Assembly: GCF_007992115.1 (NCBI RefSeq)
Contig: NZ_BJZQ01000017.1
Coordinates: 1-64,000, forward strand
Source of the DNA: Aeromicrobium flavum
GTDB taxonomy: Bacteria; Actinomycetota; Actinomycetes; Propionibacteriales; Nocardioidaceae
Reading direction: 5' to 3'
DNA length: 64,000 nucleotides
The notes beneath the pieces are model-generated. The model saw only the letters and a program-made list of their open reading frames with translations, did not search any database and was not told the origin of the DNA. Position numbers and translations under genes: made by a program. Positions within the stretch are counted from its first letter, which is position 1. The number at the start of each line of letters is the position of its first letter. Positions 49,525-58,538 of the stretch are shown here, piece after piece.

Positions 49525-52125
49525 CAGGTCGGCCGCGGCCGCCATCTCCCGACGCACCAGCGCCGTCAGCTGCTCCAGCTCGGCGTCGGTGGTCTCGAGC
49601 ACGAGCTCGTCGTGCACCTGCAGCAGCATCCGTGACGACAGGCCCGCCTCGTCGATCGCGCGCTCGACGTTGAGCATCGCGACCTTGATGATGTCGGCCG
49701 CCGATCCCTGGATCGGCGCGTTCAGCGCCATGCGCTCGGCCATCTCGCGGCGCTGGCGGTTGTCGCTCTGCAGGTCGGGCAGGTAGCGGCGCCGGCCCAT
49801 GATCGTCTCGGTGAAGCCGGTCTGTCGGGCCTCGTCGACCAGGCTGCGCAGGTAGTCGCGCACGCCGCCGAACCGCTGGAAGTAGTCGTCCATGAGGCCC
49901 TGGGCCTCACCGGTCGAGATCGAGAGCTGCTGGCTGAGGCCGTAGGCCGACAGGCCGTACGCGAGGCCGTAGTTCATCGCCTTGATCCGCGCGCGCAGCT
50001 CGGTGCCGATGTCCTCGGGATCGCGCTCGAAGACCTTCGCGGCCATGACGGTGTGGAAGTCCTCGCCGGAGTTGAACGCCTCGATCAGGTCGGCGTCCTC
50101 GGAGAGGTCGGCCATGATCCGCATCTCGATCTGGCTGTAGTCGGCGGTGAGCAGCGTGTCGTAGCCCTCGCCCACCACGAACGCCTCGCGGATGCGACGA
50201 CCCGACGCCGTGCGGATCGGGATGTTCTGCAGATTGGGGTCGTTCGAGCTCAGTCGTCCCGTCGCGGCGATCGTCTGCGCGTACGTGGTGTGGATGCGGC
50301 CGTCGTCGGAGATGGAGCGGCGCAGCGTCTCGACCGTCTGGCGCAGCTTGGTGACGTCGCGATGCGCGAGCAGGTGCTCGAGGAAGGGGTGGCCCGTCTT
50401 CGTGTACAGCTGCTGGAGCGAGTCGGCGTCGGTCGTGTAGCCGGTCTTGGTGCGCTTGGTCTTGGGCATGCCCAGGTCGTCGAACAGCACGACCTGCAGC
50501 TGCTTGGGCGACCCCAGGTTGATCTCCTTGCCGCCGATCGAGGCGTAGGCCGCGTCGGCGGCCTCCTGGGCCCGCGAGGCGAACTCGGACTCGAGCGTCA
50601 GCAGCGCCTCGTCGTCGACGGCGATGCCGGCCTGCTCCATCCGGGCGAGGGTGGACACCAGCGGCAGCTCGACCTCGGCCAGCAGCGTGGTGCCGCCGGA
50701 CTGGTCCACCTCGGTGGCGAGCGCGAGCGACAGGTCGAGCGTGGCCCGGGCCCGCAGCATCGCCGCCTCGGCGTCGTCGTCGGTGTCGAGGGACAGCTGG
50801 CCGCTGTCGGCGGCGTCGTCACGCAGCTCGCGCTTGAGGTAGCGCACCGAGAGGTCGGCCAGGTCGTACGACCGCTGGTCGGGCCGCACGAGGTAGGCCG
50901 ACAGGGCGGTGTCGGCGACCAGGCCGCGCAGTCCCCAGCCGCGCTCGGCGAGCGCCAGCATCGGTCCCTTCGCGTCGTGCAGGACCTTGCCGCGCGCGGG
51001 GTCGGCCAGCCAGGCGCCGACGGCCGCGTCGTCCTCCGGGGACACGTCGGCGACGTCAATCCACGCCGCCTCGTCGGGCGTGGCCAGGGCGAGCGCGACG
51101 ACGTCGCCGCCACCTCGACCCCAGGAGCCCTGCACGTGCAGGCCCACGTCGGAGGTGGCGTGCTGCTCGAGCCAGCCGGCGACCTCGCCGGACGCCAGCA
51201 CCCGGCCGGACAGGTCGAACCCGGCCTCGGGCTCGACCTCGTCGGCGGTGCCGGGGAACGTGGTGAAGAGCCGCTCGCGCAGGGCCGTGAACTCGAGGGA
51301 GTCGAAGACCGTGTGGACCTTCTCGCGGTCGAACGCGGTGTCGAGCGCGAGGTCGGCGGGGCCGAGCGGCAGGTCGAGGTCGCGCACGAGGGCGTTGAGG
51401 CGGCGGTTGCGCATGACCGAGTCGAGGTGGTCGCGCAGCGACTGGCCGGCCTTGCCCGGGACCTCCTCGACGTGGCCGATGAGGGCGTCGAGGCTGCCGT
51501 AGCCGTTGATCCACTTCGCCGCGGTCTTGGGACCCACCCCGGGCACGCCGGGCAGGTTGTCGCTGGTCTCGCCCACGAGCGCGGCGATGTCGGGGTAGAA
51601 GTCGGGCAGCACGCCGTACTTCTCCTGCACCGCCGTCGGGGTCATCCGGGCCAGGTCGGAGACGCCCTTGCGCGGGTACAGCAGCGTGACCTGGTCGGTG
51701 ACGAGCTGGATCGCGTCGCGGTCGCCCGAGCAGACCAGGACCTCCATGCCGGCGGCCTCGGCGCGCGTCGTGAGCGTCGCGATGATGTCGTCGGCCTCGT
51801 ACCCGGCCTTGTCGACGTGACGGATGTCCATCGCGTCGAGCACCTCCTTGACCAGGGCGACCTGGCCGGAGAACTCCTCGGGCGACTTGGAGCGGTTGGC
51901 CTTGTACTCGGCGTACTCCTCGGTGCGGAACGACTGGCGCGAGAGGTCGAACGCGACGCACACGTGCGTGGGGGCCTCGTCGCGCAGCACGTTGATCAGC
52001 ATCGACGTGAAGCCGAAGACGGCGTTCGTGCTCTGGCCGGTGGAGGTCGCGAAGTTCTCGACCGGGAGTGCGAAGAAGGCGCGATAGGCCACGGAATGGC
52101 CGTCGATCAGCAGGAGTCGGTCCAC
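49465..52125 (-). CDS. polA: DNA polymerase I
   Basis: 886 residues from a GTG. A 5'-3' exonuclease domain occupies about 1-290 (LLIDGHSVAYRAFFA, VCSGDRDAIQLV, GVPGVGPKTAAKW). A middle 3'-5' exonuclease-like domain (about 300-480) lacks the DxE and other acidic catalytic residues, as in other actinobacterial Pol I. The polymerase domain follows, with motif A LTADYSQIEMR, motif B RRYLPDLQS ... NAPIQGSAADIIK and motif C QVHDELVLE. It acts in Okazaki fragment processing and repair. It lies 31 bases after a GNAT gene, and a TAGGGT element 6 bases before the GTG suggests a leaderless transcript of its own. Confidence 0.97.
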   Translation of the reverse strand: MDRLLLIDGHSVAYRAFFALPVENFATSTGQSTNAVFGFTSMLINVLRDEAPTHVCVAFDLSRQSFRTEEYAEYKANRSKSPEEFSGQVALVKEVLDAMDIRHVDKAGYEADDIIATLTTRAEAAGMEVLVCSGDRDAIQLVTDQVTLLYPRKGVSDLARMTPTAVQEKYGVLPDFYPDIAALVGETSDNLPGVPGVGPKTAAKWINGYGSLDALIGHVEEVPGKAGQSLRDHLDSVMRNRRLNALVRDLDLPLGPADLALDTAFDREKVHTVFDSLEFTALRERLFTTFPGTADEVEPEAGFDLSGRVLASGEVAGWLEQHATSDVGLHVQGSWGRGGGDVVALALATPDEAAWIDVADVSPEDDAAVGAWLADPARGKVLHDAKGPMLALAERGWGLRGLVADTALSAYLVRPDQRSYDLADLSVRYLKRELRDDAADSGQLSLDTDDDAEAAMLRARATLDLSLALATEVDQSGGTTLLAEVELPLVSTLARMEQAGIAVDDEALLTLESEFASRAQEAADAAYASIGGKEINLGSPKQLQVVLFDDLGMPKTKRTKTGYTTDADSLQQLYTKTGHPFLEHLLAHRDVTKLRQTVETLRRSISDDGRIHTTYAQTIAATGRLSSNDPNLQNIPIRTASGRRIREAFVVGEGYDTLLTADYSQIEMRIMADLSEDADLIEAFNSGEDFHTVMAAKVFERDPEDIGTELRARIKAMNYGLAYGLSAYGLSQQLSISTGEAQGLMDDYFQRFGGVRDYLRSLVDEARQTGFTETIMGRRRYLPDLQSDNRQRREMAERMALNAPIQGSAADIIKVAMLNVERAIDEAGLSSRMLLQVHDELVLETTDAELEQLTALVRREMAAAADLSVPLDVSVGVGRTWHDAGH

Positions 52126-52131
52126 GCCACG

Positions 52132-52137
52132 ACCCTA
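52132..52137 (-). promoter_or_regulatory. -10 element for leaderless polA transcript
   Basis: TAGGGT on the minus strand ends 6 bases before the polA GTG. No ribosome site precedes this GTG. Confidence 0.4.
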
Positions 52138-52156
52138 ATGGGCCGGTCCGACAGGC

Positions 52157-52756
52157 TCAGCCGCGGACGGCCGCGCGGCGGCGCAGCGACCGCCGGACCG
52201 CCAGCAGGCGGCCGGTCTCGCGCGAGCCCGACGACTTGGCCGCGAGCCGCGCGTTCAGCTTGCCCACCGGGATCGCGCGCAGGACGGCGATCTGGTTGAA
52301 GCCGAGCTTGGTCAGGTAGCGGTTGGGCTCGCGCGCGTGCGCGGCCGAGTTGGACAGCACCAGCTCGCAGTCCTGCTCCTCGGCGTGTGCCGCCACGACG
52401 GCCAGCAGGCCGGAGGCGATCGAGCGGCGCCGGTGGGTGGGCTTGACCTGCAGGTCGGACACGATCATGACCTTGCACATCGTGATCGGGTTCAACGTGG
52501 CCAGGTCGGCCGCCGCGCACCCCACGAGCTCGTCGCCGACCAGGGCGACGAAGACCCGGCGGCGATGCTCGCGGGCGTTGAACGCGAGGGCCTCGCGGGC
52601 CTCGGCCTCACTGGGGCAGCGCCACAGCGTCTGCTGCGTGTAGGCCTCCGACCCCTCGTCCTGGACCGCCTCCGCACACGCCGTCCACAGCTCGATGAGG
52701 GACGACGCGTCGTCAGGCTCGACGTCGCGGATCTCGACAGGCTGGCGCAAGGCCAT
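52157..52756 (-). CDS. GNAT-family N-acetyltransferase
   Basis: About 199 residues from the ATG at 52756; a GTG at 52768 directly abuts the GGAGG and is less likely. The GNAT core is seen from VFVALVGDELVGCAAADLA to the acetyl-CoA loop VKPTHRRRSIASGLLAVVAAHAEEQ (Q/R-x-x-R/G-like) and ELVLSNSAAHAREPNRYLTKLGF. The basic C-terminal tail (RRSLRRRAAVRG) is unusual. The substrate is unknown. It precedes polA by 31 bases on the same strand and is divergent from livH over a 212-base regulatory region. Confidence 0.82.
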   Translation of the reverse strand: MALRQPVEIRDVEPDDASSLIELWTACAEAVQDEGSEAYTQQTLWRCPSEAEAREALAFNAREHRRRVFVALVGDELVGCAAADLATLNPITMCKVMIVSDLQVKPTHRRRSIASGLLAVVAAHAEEQDCELVLSNSAAHAREPNRYLTKLGFNQIAVLRAIPVGKLNARLAAKSSGSRETGRLLAVRRSLRRRAAVRG

Positions 52757-52847
52757 CGGACGTGGCACCTCCGGACGGGGGAACGGGACGGGCGACAGCC
52801 TACGCCCCCGGATGCGTGCGGGGAATGGCCGGTCCGGCCGTCGAATC

Positions 52848-52863
52848 GAAACCGAACTGTTAC
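52848..52863. promoter_or_regulatory. GlnR-box-like element upstream of livHMGF
   Basis: GAAAC-6 bases-GTTAC matches the b-site/a-site spacing of the actinobacterial GlnR box (GTnAC-n6-GaAAC repeats). Only two of the usual four half-elements are seen. It lies about 105 bases before livH. Confidence 0.35.
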
Positions 52864-52906
52864 CAACGGGGCGCCCGAGAGCCCGGCAGCGCAGCGTTCT
52901 GATGGC

Positions 52907-52912
52907 TATGCT
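52907..52912 (+). promoter_or_regulatory. -10 element for livHMGF
   Basis: TATGCT is the best -10 hexamer between the GlnR-like element and livH (56 bases before the GTG). No convincing -35 is visible. Confidence 0.35.
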
Positions 52913-52968
52913 CTTCGAGATCGACTCTGGCGTGCCCGACCGGTGCGCAGACTGCGACAGGAGAATGT

Positions 52969-54306
52969 GTGCGACTGCGAACAGCGGCGCTGTTCTCGGT
53001 GATGATGGCCGGGCTCGTGTTTCTCGCGACCCCCGCCTCGGCCGAGACCACGTCCCCCTCCCCCGGACCCAGTGCCTCGGCGCCGGCCTCCGATGCTCCC
53101 GTGACAGGACCCGCCATCCGGGTCCGCCTGCTCGACCAGCAGGAGGGCAAGGCGGGCAACAACCCGCCCCCGGTCCCGGGCGTCACCGTCACCGTGTCGG
53201 ACGACTCCGACACCGAGATCGGACGGGCCGTCACCAACGACGCGGGCGTCGCCGCCGTGGCGATCCCCGGCAAGGGCAAGTACTCGGTCTCCATCGACGA
53301 GTCGACCCTCCCCGACGGGGTCAAGCTCACCGGCAAGAAGACCCTCGACGTCTCGGTCAACCTGACCTCGGGTCAGAACGTCGCGTTCCCGCTGAACGGC
53401 AAGGTCGTCGAGGCCACCCCGTTCGTCGAGCGCTTCGTCGACAGTGTGGTCTCGGGCCTGAAGTACGGCCTGATCATCGCGCTGGCCGCCATGGGCCTGT
53501 CGCTCATCTTCGGCACCACCGGCCTGACGAACTTCTCGCACGGCGAGCTGATCACCTTCGGCGCGATCACCGCCTACTTCCTCAACTCGACACTCGGGCT
53601 GCCGGTCATCCTCGCCGGCATCCTGACGATCGGCATCGGTGGCCTGTTCGGCTGGGGCCAGGACCGGGTGCTGTGGCGACCACTGCGCTCCCGCGGCACC
53701 GGCATCATCGCGATGATGATCGTGTCGATCGGCCTGGGGCTGCTGCTGCGCAACCTGTACCAGTTCTTCTTCGGCGCCTCCACGCGCTCCTACACCGACT
53801 ACACGTCGCAGCGGGCCCGTGACTACGGACTGTTCGACCTGTCGGACAAGGAGGTCGCGATCATGGTGATCGCGATCGTCACGATCGGCATCGTCGCCAC
53901 GATCATGACCCGCACGCGCCTGGGCAAGGCGATGCGCGCTGTCTCTGACAACCCGGCCCTCTCGGCCTCGTCGGGCATGCGCGTCGACGGCGTCATCTCG
54001 TCCGTGTGGACGATGGGCGCCGCGCTCTCGGCGCTGGCCGGCGTCCTGCTCGGCCTCAACAGCCAGGTCAACTTCATGATGGGCTACCAGCTGCTGCTGA
54101 TGGTCTTCGCCGCCACGATCCTGGGCGGTCTGGGCACCGTCTGGGGCGCCGTGCTCGGCTCGCTCATCATCGGTGTGATCACCGAGGTCGGCCCCCTGCT
54201 GGGCGTGCCCGGCTCCATCAAGGAGGTGGGTGCGCTCGTCGTGCTCATCCTCATCCTGCTCATCAGGCCGCAGGGCATCTTGGGCCGCGCGGAGAGGATC
54301 GGCTGA
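52969..54306 (+). CDS. livH: Branched-chain amino acid ABC transporter permease, LivH type, with extracellular N-terminal domain
   Basis: 445 residues from a GTG with AGGAG 5 bases upstream; usual LivH proteins have about 300. Residues 1-25 are a signal peptide (cleavage after TPASA). A Pro/Ser-rich linker follows, then a beta-rich carboxypeptidase-regulatory-like domain (about 50-140; PVPGVTVTVSDDSDTEIGRA, VTNDAGVAAVAIPGKGKYSV). The permease starts near 150 (GLKYGLIIALAAMGLSLIFG), with the LivH signatures TNFSHGELITFGA and the EAA-like loop RTRLGKAMRAVSDNPALS. It forms a channel with LivM for amino acids or related amides. First gene of livHMGF. Confidence 0.9.
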   Translation: MRLRTAALFSVMMAGLVFLATPASAETTSPSPGPSASAPASDAPVTGPAIRVRLLDQQEGKAGNNPPPVPGVTVTVSDDSDTEIGRAVTNDAGVAAVAIPGKGKYSVSIDESTLPDGVKLTGKKTLDVSVNLTSGQNVAFPLNGKVVEATPFVERFVDSVVSGLKYGLIIALAAMGLSLIFGTTGLTNFSHGELITFGAITAYFLNSTLGLPVILAGILTIGIGGLFGWGQDRVLWRPLRSRGTGIIAMMIVSIGLGLLLRNLYQFFFGASTRSYTDYTSQRARDYGLFDLSDKEVAIMVIAIVTIGIVATIMTRTRLGKAMRAVSDNPALSASSGMRVDGVISSVWTMGAALSALAGVLLGLNSQVNFMMGYQLLLMVFAATILGGLGTVWGAVLGSLIIGVITEVGPLLGVPGSIKEVGALVVLILILLIRPQGILGRAERIG

Positions 54307-54309
54307 CCC

Positions 54310-55305
54310 ATGGACTTCGGAAGCATCATCGACGCGGCGTTCTCCAACGCCTTCGGCCCCCAGGCCATCGTGTTCGCGCTCGCCGCGATCGGCCTCAACA
54401 TCCACTTCGGCTACACGGGCCTGCTGAACTTCGGTCAGGCCGGGTTCATGGCCGTCGGCGCCTTCGGTCTGGCCGTGGCCATGGTCAGGCTCGACCTGCC
54501 CCTGCCCGTCGGCATCCTGGTGGGCCTGGTCGCCTCGGCCGTGCTGGCCCTGATCCTCGGCGTGCCCACGCTGCGGCTCCGCGCCGACTACCTGGCGATC
54601 GTCACGATCGCCGCAGCCGAGATCCTGCGCCTGGTCTTCGGCGCCGTCGAGACCAAGGCCGTCTTCGGCGGCTCGAACGGCCTCAACGGCTTCACCGAGA
54701 CGTGGAACAGCCTCAACCCGTACAGCAAGGGCATCGACGTCGGCTTCGCCTCCTGGAGTCGCAACGACCTCTGGGCGATGACGGTCGGCTGGGTCGTCGT
54801 CGCGTTGTGCTGCCTCCTCACGTGGGCGCTCATGCGCAGCCCGTGGGGTCGCGTCCTGCGCTCGATCCGTGAGGACGAGGACGCCGTCCGCTCCCTGGGC
54901 AAGAACGTCTTCCTCTACAAGATGCAGGCGCTCATGCTTGGTGGCGTGATCGGCGGCCTGGGCGGCATCTTCTTCGCCCTCAAGCAGGCCTCGGTCGTCC
55001 CGTCGGACTACAGCACCAACCTCACCTTCTTCGCCTACACGGCGTTGTTGATCGGCGGCGCGGCCCGCGTCCTGGGTCCCGTCGTCGGCTCGATGATCTT
55101 CTGGTTCCTCATCAGTGGCCTCGGCGCGTTCTTCAGCCAGGCCACGAGCGGCATCGATCCGTTGATCCCCGCCTCGGTCATGACCGACACGCAGGCCAGC
55201 CTCATCCGTTACATCCTCATGGGCCTCGGCCTCATGCTGCTGATGATCTACCGACCCCAGGGGATCTTCGGCGACCGGAAGGAGATCGCGCTCGATGCCC
55301 GTTGA
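54310..55305 (+). CDS. livM: Branched-chain amino acid ABC transporter permease, LivM type
   Basis: 331 residues, about ten membrane helices, 3 bases after livH. Signatures: GLNIHFGYTGLLNFGQAGFMAVGA at the N-terminus (given by its start only), TLRLRADYLAIVTIAAAEI, and the cytoplasmic coupling loop SPWGRVLRSIREDEDAVRSLG. It pairs with LivH to form the translocation path. It overlaps livG by 11 bases. Confidence 0.94.
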   Translation: MDFGSIIDAAFSNAFGPQAIVFALAAIGLNIHFGYTGLLNFGQAGFMAVGAFGLAVAMVRLDLPLPVGILVGLVASAVLALILGVPTLRLRADYLAIVTIAAAEILRLVFGAVETKAVFGGSNGLNGFTETWNSLNPYSKGIDVGFASWSRNDLWAMTVGWVVVALCCLLTWALMRSPWGRVLRSIREDEDAVRSLGKNVFLYKMQALMLGGVIGGLGGIFFALKQASVVPSDYSTNLTFFAYTALLIGGAARVLGPVVGSMIFWFLISGLGAFFSQATSGIDPLIPASVMTDTQASLIRYILMGLGLMLLMIYRPQGIFGDRKEIALDAR

Positions 55306-56206
55306 CATCACCAGCGCCCGCGAGGCGCTCGCCGCACTGCCGAACGATCCGGGAGTGCGCAAGCCCGACCCGATCGTCGTCGGTGACGACATCACCCGCA
55401 CGTTCGGCGGACTCAAGGCCGTCGACGTGCAGCACATCGAGATCCAGCGCGGTGTCATCACCGCGCTGATCGGGCCGAACGGCGCCGGCAAGACGACGCT
55501 GTTCAACCTGCTCACGGGCTTCGACGTCCCCGACAGCGGCTCGTGGGCCTTCAACGACCAGTCGCTGGCCAAGGTCCCCGCCTACAAGGTGGCGCGCCTG
55601 GGCATGGTGCGCACGTTCCAGCTGACCAAGGTGCTGTCCAAGCTCACGGTCATCGAGAACATGCGGCTCGGTGCCACCGGACAGCGCGGCGAGAAGTTCT
55701 TCCCCTCGATCTTCAAGGCGTTCTGGCGAGCGCAGGAGGACGAGATCACGTCCCGCGCCGACGACCTCCTGGCGCGGTTCAAGCTCGACAAGAAGCGCGG
55801 CGACTTCGCCGGATCGCTGTCCGGCGGCCAGCGCAAGCTGCTCGAGATGGCCCGCGCCCTCATGGTCGACCCCGAGCTGATCATGCTCGACGAGCCCATG
55901 GCCGGCGTGAACCCCGCCCTCAAGCAGTCGCTGCTGGGCCACGTGAAGTCGCTGCGCGACGAGGGCCGCACCGTGCTGTTCGTCGAGCACGACATGGACA
56001 TGGTGCGCGACATCTCCGACTGGGTCATCGTCATGGCGCAGGGCCAGATCGTCGCCGAGGGCACCCCCGAGGCCGTCATGGCCGACCAGCGCGTCATCGA
56101 CGCCTACCTGGGTGCGCACCACGACGCCGACCTCAGCGAGATGGACGAGGAGGCCCTGGCCGCCCAGGTCGAGGCCGAGATCAACGCCGAGGAGAACGAA
56201 GCATGA
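55295..56206 (+). CDS. livG: Branched-chain amino acid ABC transporter ATP-binding protein, LivG
   Basis: 303 residues. Walker A GPNGAGKTT (about 60-68), Q-loop in RTFQLTKVL, signature LSGGQRKLLEMARAL, Walker B LIMLDEPMAG and the H-loop FVEHDMDMV are all intact. A 35-residue N-terminal extension and a Glu-rich C-terminal tail (EEALAAQVEAEINAEENE) are longer than usual. LivG-type C-terminal AYLGA is present before the tail. Overlaps livF (ATGA). Confidence 0.95.
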   Translation: MPVDITSAREALAALPNDPGVRKPDPIVVGDDITRTFGGLKAVDVQHIEIQRGVITALIGPNGAGKTTLFNLLTGFDVPDSGSWAFNDQSLAKVPAYKVARLGMVRTFQLTKVLSKLTVIENMRLGATGQRGEKFFPSIFKAFWRAQEDEITSRADDLLARFKLDKKRGDFAGSLSGGQRKLLEMARALMVDPELIMLDEPMAGVNPALKQSLLGHVKSLRDEGRTVLFVEHDMDMVRDISDWVIVMAQGQIVAEGTPEAVMADQRVIDAYLGAHHDADLSEMDEEALAAQVEAEINAEENEA

Positions 56207-56997
56207 GCGACGCCATCCCCACCCCGCAGACCCCCGAGTCCGAGCGCGAGAAGCACCGGCTCGGCGCCGACGGCGCCGTCGTCCGTGCCGACAACCTCAT
56301 CGCGGGCTACCTGCCGGGCGTCAACATCCTGAACGGCGCCGACCTGTACTGCCAGCCCGGCGAGCTGGTCGGCATCATCGGCCCGAACGGCGCCGGCAAG
56401 TCGACCCTGCTCAAGGCGCTGTTCGGCCTGGTCAAGGTGCACTCGGGTGAGGTCACGCTGAAGGGCGAGGACATCACGAACAAGCGCGCCGACATCCTGG
56501 TCAGCCAGGGGATCGGCTTCGTCCCCCAGACGAACAACGTCTTCCCGAGCCTGACGATCGAGGAGAACCTCGAGATGGGCTGCTACCAGGCCCCGTCGAA
56601 GTTCAAGGACCGCTTCGCGTTCGTGACCGATCTGTTCCCGACGCTCGGCCAGCGCGCCAAGCAGCGGGCCGGGTCGCTGTCCGGCGGCGAGCGCCAGATG
56701 GTCGCGATGGGCCGCGCGCTCATGATGGACCCGTCGGTGCTGCTGCTCGACGAGCCGTCCGCCGGCCTCTCCCCCGTCATGCAGGACGAGGTCTTCGTGC
56801 AGACGCGCAAGATCAACCAGGCCGGCGTCTCGATCATCATGGTCGAGCAGAACGCACGCCGCTGCCTGCAGATCTGCGACCGCGGCTACGTGCTCGACCA
56901 GGGCACCACGGCCTACAGCGGCAGCGGACGCGACCTGTCCAACGACCCCAAGGTCATCGAGCTCTACCTCGGCACGCTGGGCCGCGAGGCCAGCTGA
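56203..56997 (+). CDS. livF: Branched-chain amino acid ABC transporter ATP-binding protein, LivF
   Basis: 264 residues. Walker A GPNGAGKST (about 60-68), Q-loop PQTNNVFPSLTIEENLEMG, signature LSGGERQMVAMGRAL, Walker B LLLDEPSAGLSP and H-loop MVEQNARR are complete. VIELYLGTLG ends the chain, as in LivF. It is the last gene of the operon and is followed by a hairpin terminator at 57012. Confidence 0.95.
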   Translation: MSDAIPTPQTPESEREKHRLGADGAVVRADNLIAGYLPGVNILNGADLYCQPGELVGIIGPNGAGKSTLLKALFGLVKVHSGEVTLKGEDITNKRADILVSQGIGFVPQTNNVFPSLTIEENLEMGCYQAPSKFKDRFAFVTDLFPTLGQRAKQRAGSLSGGERQMVAMGRALMMDPSVLLLDEPSAGLSPVMQDEVFVQTRKINQAGVSIIMVEQNARRCLQICDRGYVLDQGTTAYSGSGRDLSNDPKVIELYLGTLGREAS

Positions 56998-57011
56998 CCC
57001 CGAACACCGCG

Positions 57012-57041
57012 ACGCCCCGCCTCCGTGAGGAGGCGGGGCGT
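57012..57041 (+). terminator. Terminator of livHMGF
   Basis: ACGCCCCGCCTCC and its exact complement flank a GTGA loop, followed by TCGTCGTT, 15 bases after the livF stop. Confidence 0.8.
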
Positions 57042-57074
57042 TCGTCGTTCCCGGGGCGAGCCTCCGGGAACGGA

Positions 57075-57108
57075 GGAAGGGCCCGGGGCATGTGCCCCGG
57101 GCCCTTCC
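57075..57108 (-). terminator. Terminator of livJ
   Basis: Perfect 16-base arms (GGAAGGGCCCGGGGCA and complement) around TG, 33 bases beyond the livJ stop on the minus strand. It forms a back-to-back pair with the livF terminator. Confidence 0.8.
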
Positions 57109-57140
57109 CCTACGCGTCACGTGGACGCTGAGTCATCGAC

Positions 57141-58400
57141 TCAGATGTCGCCCGCGATGTAGTCGACGCCCTTGTAGGTGCCCTTGGCGTCGTACTCGTA
57201 GATGCCGATCGAGGCGGACGTGGGGCTGCCCGTCTCACCGAACTCGATCGGACCGGAGACACCGTCGTAGTCGATGTCCTTGTCCTCGGCGAGCAAGTCG
57301 GCGCACTGCTGGAACGTCGTGCACTTCTCGCCGCCCTTGGTGATCTCGACCAGCTCGGCCGCGATGGCCTCGCCCGACTCGTTGTCCGCCGCGATGGCCG
57401 CGAGGGCCGACGTGACGACCGCGTCGTAGGACTCCGCCGCGTAGGAGTAGTCCGTCAGCTTCGGGTTGATCTCGAGCAGGCGCTTCTTGAACTCGTCGCC
57501 CGCGTCGGCGCCGGGGACCGTGCCCTTGACGCCCTTGAGCTGCGGAGCGAACGACTCCTTGGAGTAGTCGGCCACGTTGCCGTCGACGAAGTACGTCGCG
57601 ACGTCCTGCGGGCCGACACCCTTGCCGACGAGCTGCGGGATGATCTTCTTCGTCTCGTCGAAGGCGATCAGCAGGACGGCGTCGGGCTTGGCGGCCGCGA
57701 CCTCGTCGATCTGCGCGTCGTACGAAGGAGCCTTCTCGCCGTAGAACGACGTGACGGCGACCTTGGAGCCGGCGGCCTCGAGACCCTTCTTGACCTCGGC
57801 GGCCAGCGTCTCGCCGTACGAGTCCTGGCGGGCCAGGATCGCGACGTTCTGCTTGCCCTCCTGCACCAGCAGGTTCGCCAGGACGGCACCCTGCAGGATG
57901 TCGGACGGCGCGGTGCGGAAGTAGAGGTCGGGCTTGCCGTACTTGCCGTTGTCGAAGTCGGTCGACGTGTTGGCCGGCGAGTACTGAACCACGCCGGCGG
58001 CGAGGATCTTGTCGATGACGGTCATCGAGACACCCGACGAGGCGGCGCCGACGATGACGTCGGACTTGGCCTTGATGAGCTTGTCGGTCTCGGTCGGAGC
58101 GATGCCCGAGTCGGTGTCGCCCGAGTCGCCCTTGACGTGGCGGGCGTCCTTGCCCAGGACACCGCCGGCCGCGTTGATCTCCTTGACCGCGAGGTCGACA
58201 CCGGCGAACTCCGGCGGGCCGAGGAAGGCGAGGCTGCCGGTCTGCGGGAGCAGCGAGCCGACGACGAACTCGCCGTCGCCCTTCGCAACTTCCTTGTCTT
58301 TGTCGTCAGAGCTGTCGTCGCCGCCGCCGCAGGCGGCGAGGACGAGTGCGCTGGCGCTGGCCAGGGCGGCCAGACGGAGCGTCGTGGTGGAGCGCTTCAT
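57141..58400 (-). CDS. livJ: Branched-chain amino acid ABC transporter substrate-binding lipoprotein
   Basis: About 419 residues from the ATG at 58400 (GGAGG 4 bases upstream). The lipobox VLAAC ends in Cys24, the lipidation site, followed by a Gly/Asp/Ser-rich linker. The periplasmic-binding type I fold (PF13458 group) is seen from VVGSLLPQTGSLAFLGPPE, AVKEINAAGGVLG and VIVGAASSGVSMTVID to the C-terminal YAAESYDAVVTSALA. It should capture leucine-type amino acids or a related ligand for LivHMGF. It is convergent with, not part of, the permease operon. Its leader carries a GAAACCT dyad. Confidence 0.93.
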   Translation of the reverse strand: MKRSTTTLRLAALASASALVLAACGGGDDSSDDKDKEVAKGDGEFVVGSLLPQTGSLAFLGPPEFAGVDLAVKEINAAGGVLGKDARHVKGDSGDTDSGIAPTETDKLIKAKSDVIVGAASSGVSMTVIDKILAAGVVQYSPANTSTDFDNGKYGKPDLYFRTAPSDILQGAVLANLLVQEGKQNVAILARQDSYGETLAAEVKKGLEAAGSKVAVTSFYGEKAPSYDAQIDEVAAAKPDAVLLIAFDETKKIIPQLVGKGVGPQDVATYFVDGNVADYSKESFAPQLKGVKGTVPGADAGDEFKKRLLEINPKLTDYSYAAESYDAVVTSALAAIAADNESGEAIAAELVEITKGGEKCTTFQQCADLLAEDKDIDYDGVSGPIEFGETGSPTSASIGIYEYDAKGTYKGVDYIAGDI

Positions 58401-58457
58401 CAATCCTCCGTGATAGTCAATCCGAGCACGGGACGGTTCGCCCGGCGCGATTGACAT

Positions 58458-58480
58458 GAAACCTAGCCCTCGGAGGTTTC
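58458..58480. promoter_or_regulatory. Dyad in the livJ leader
   Basis: GAAACCT-9 bases-AGGTTTC, a perfect 7-base dyad, 57 bases before the livJ start. It could be an operator or an RNA hairpin. GAAAC halves recall the element before livH. Confidence 0.4.
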
Positions 58481-58510
58481 GAAAACCCGCATGCTGCGTG
58501 ATTGGGGCGT

Positions 58511-58538
58511 TTCGTAGCCAACTTGTAACCGTTGTCAC
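58511..58538 (-). promoter_or_regulatory. Candidate promoter of livJ
   Basis: Minus-strand GTGACA (58533-58538), 16-base spacer, TACGAA (58511-58516). The -35 is 5 of 6 to TTGACA, the -10 is weak. It implies a leader of about 105 bases. Confidence 0.4.
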
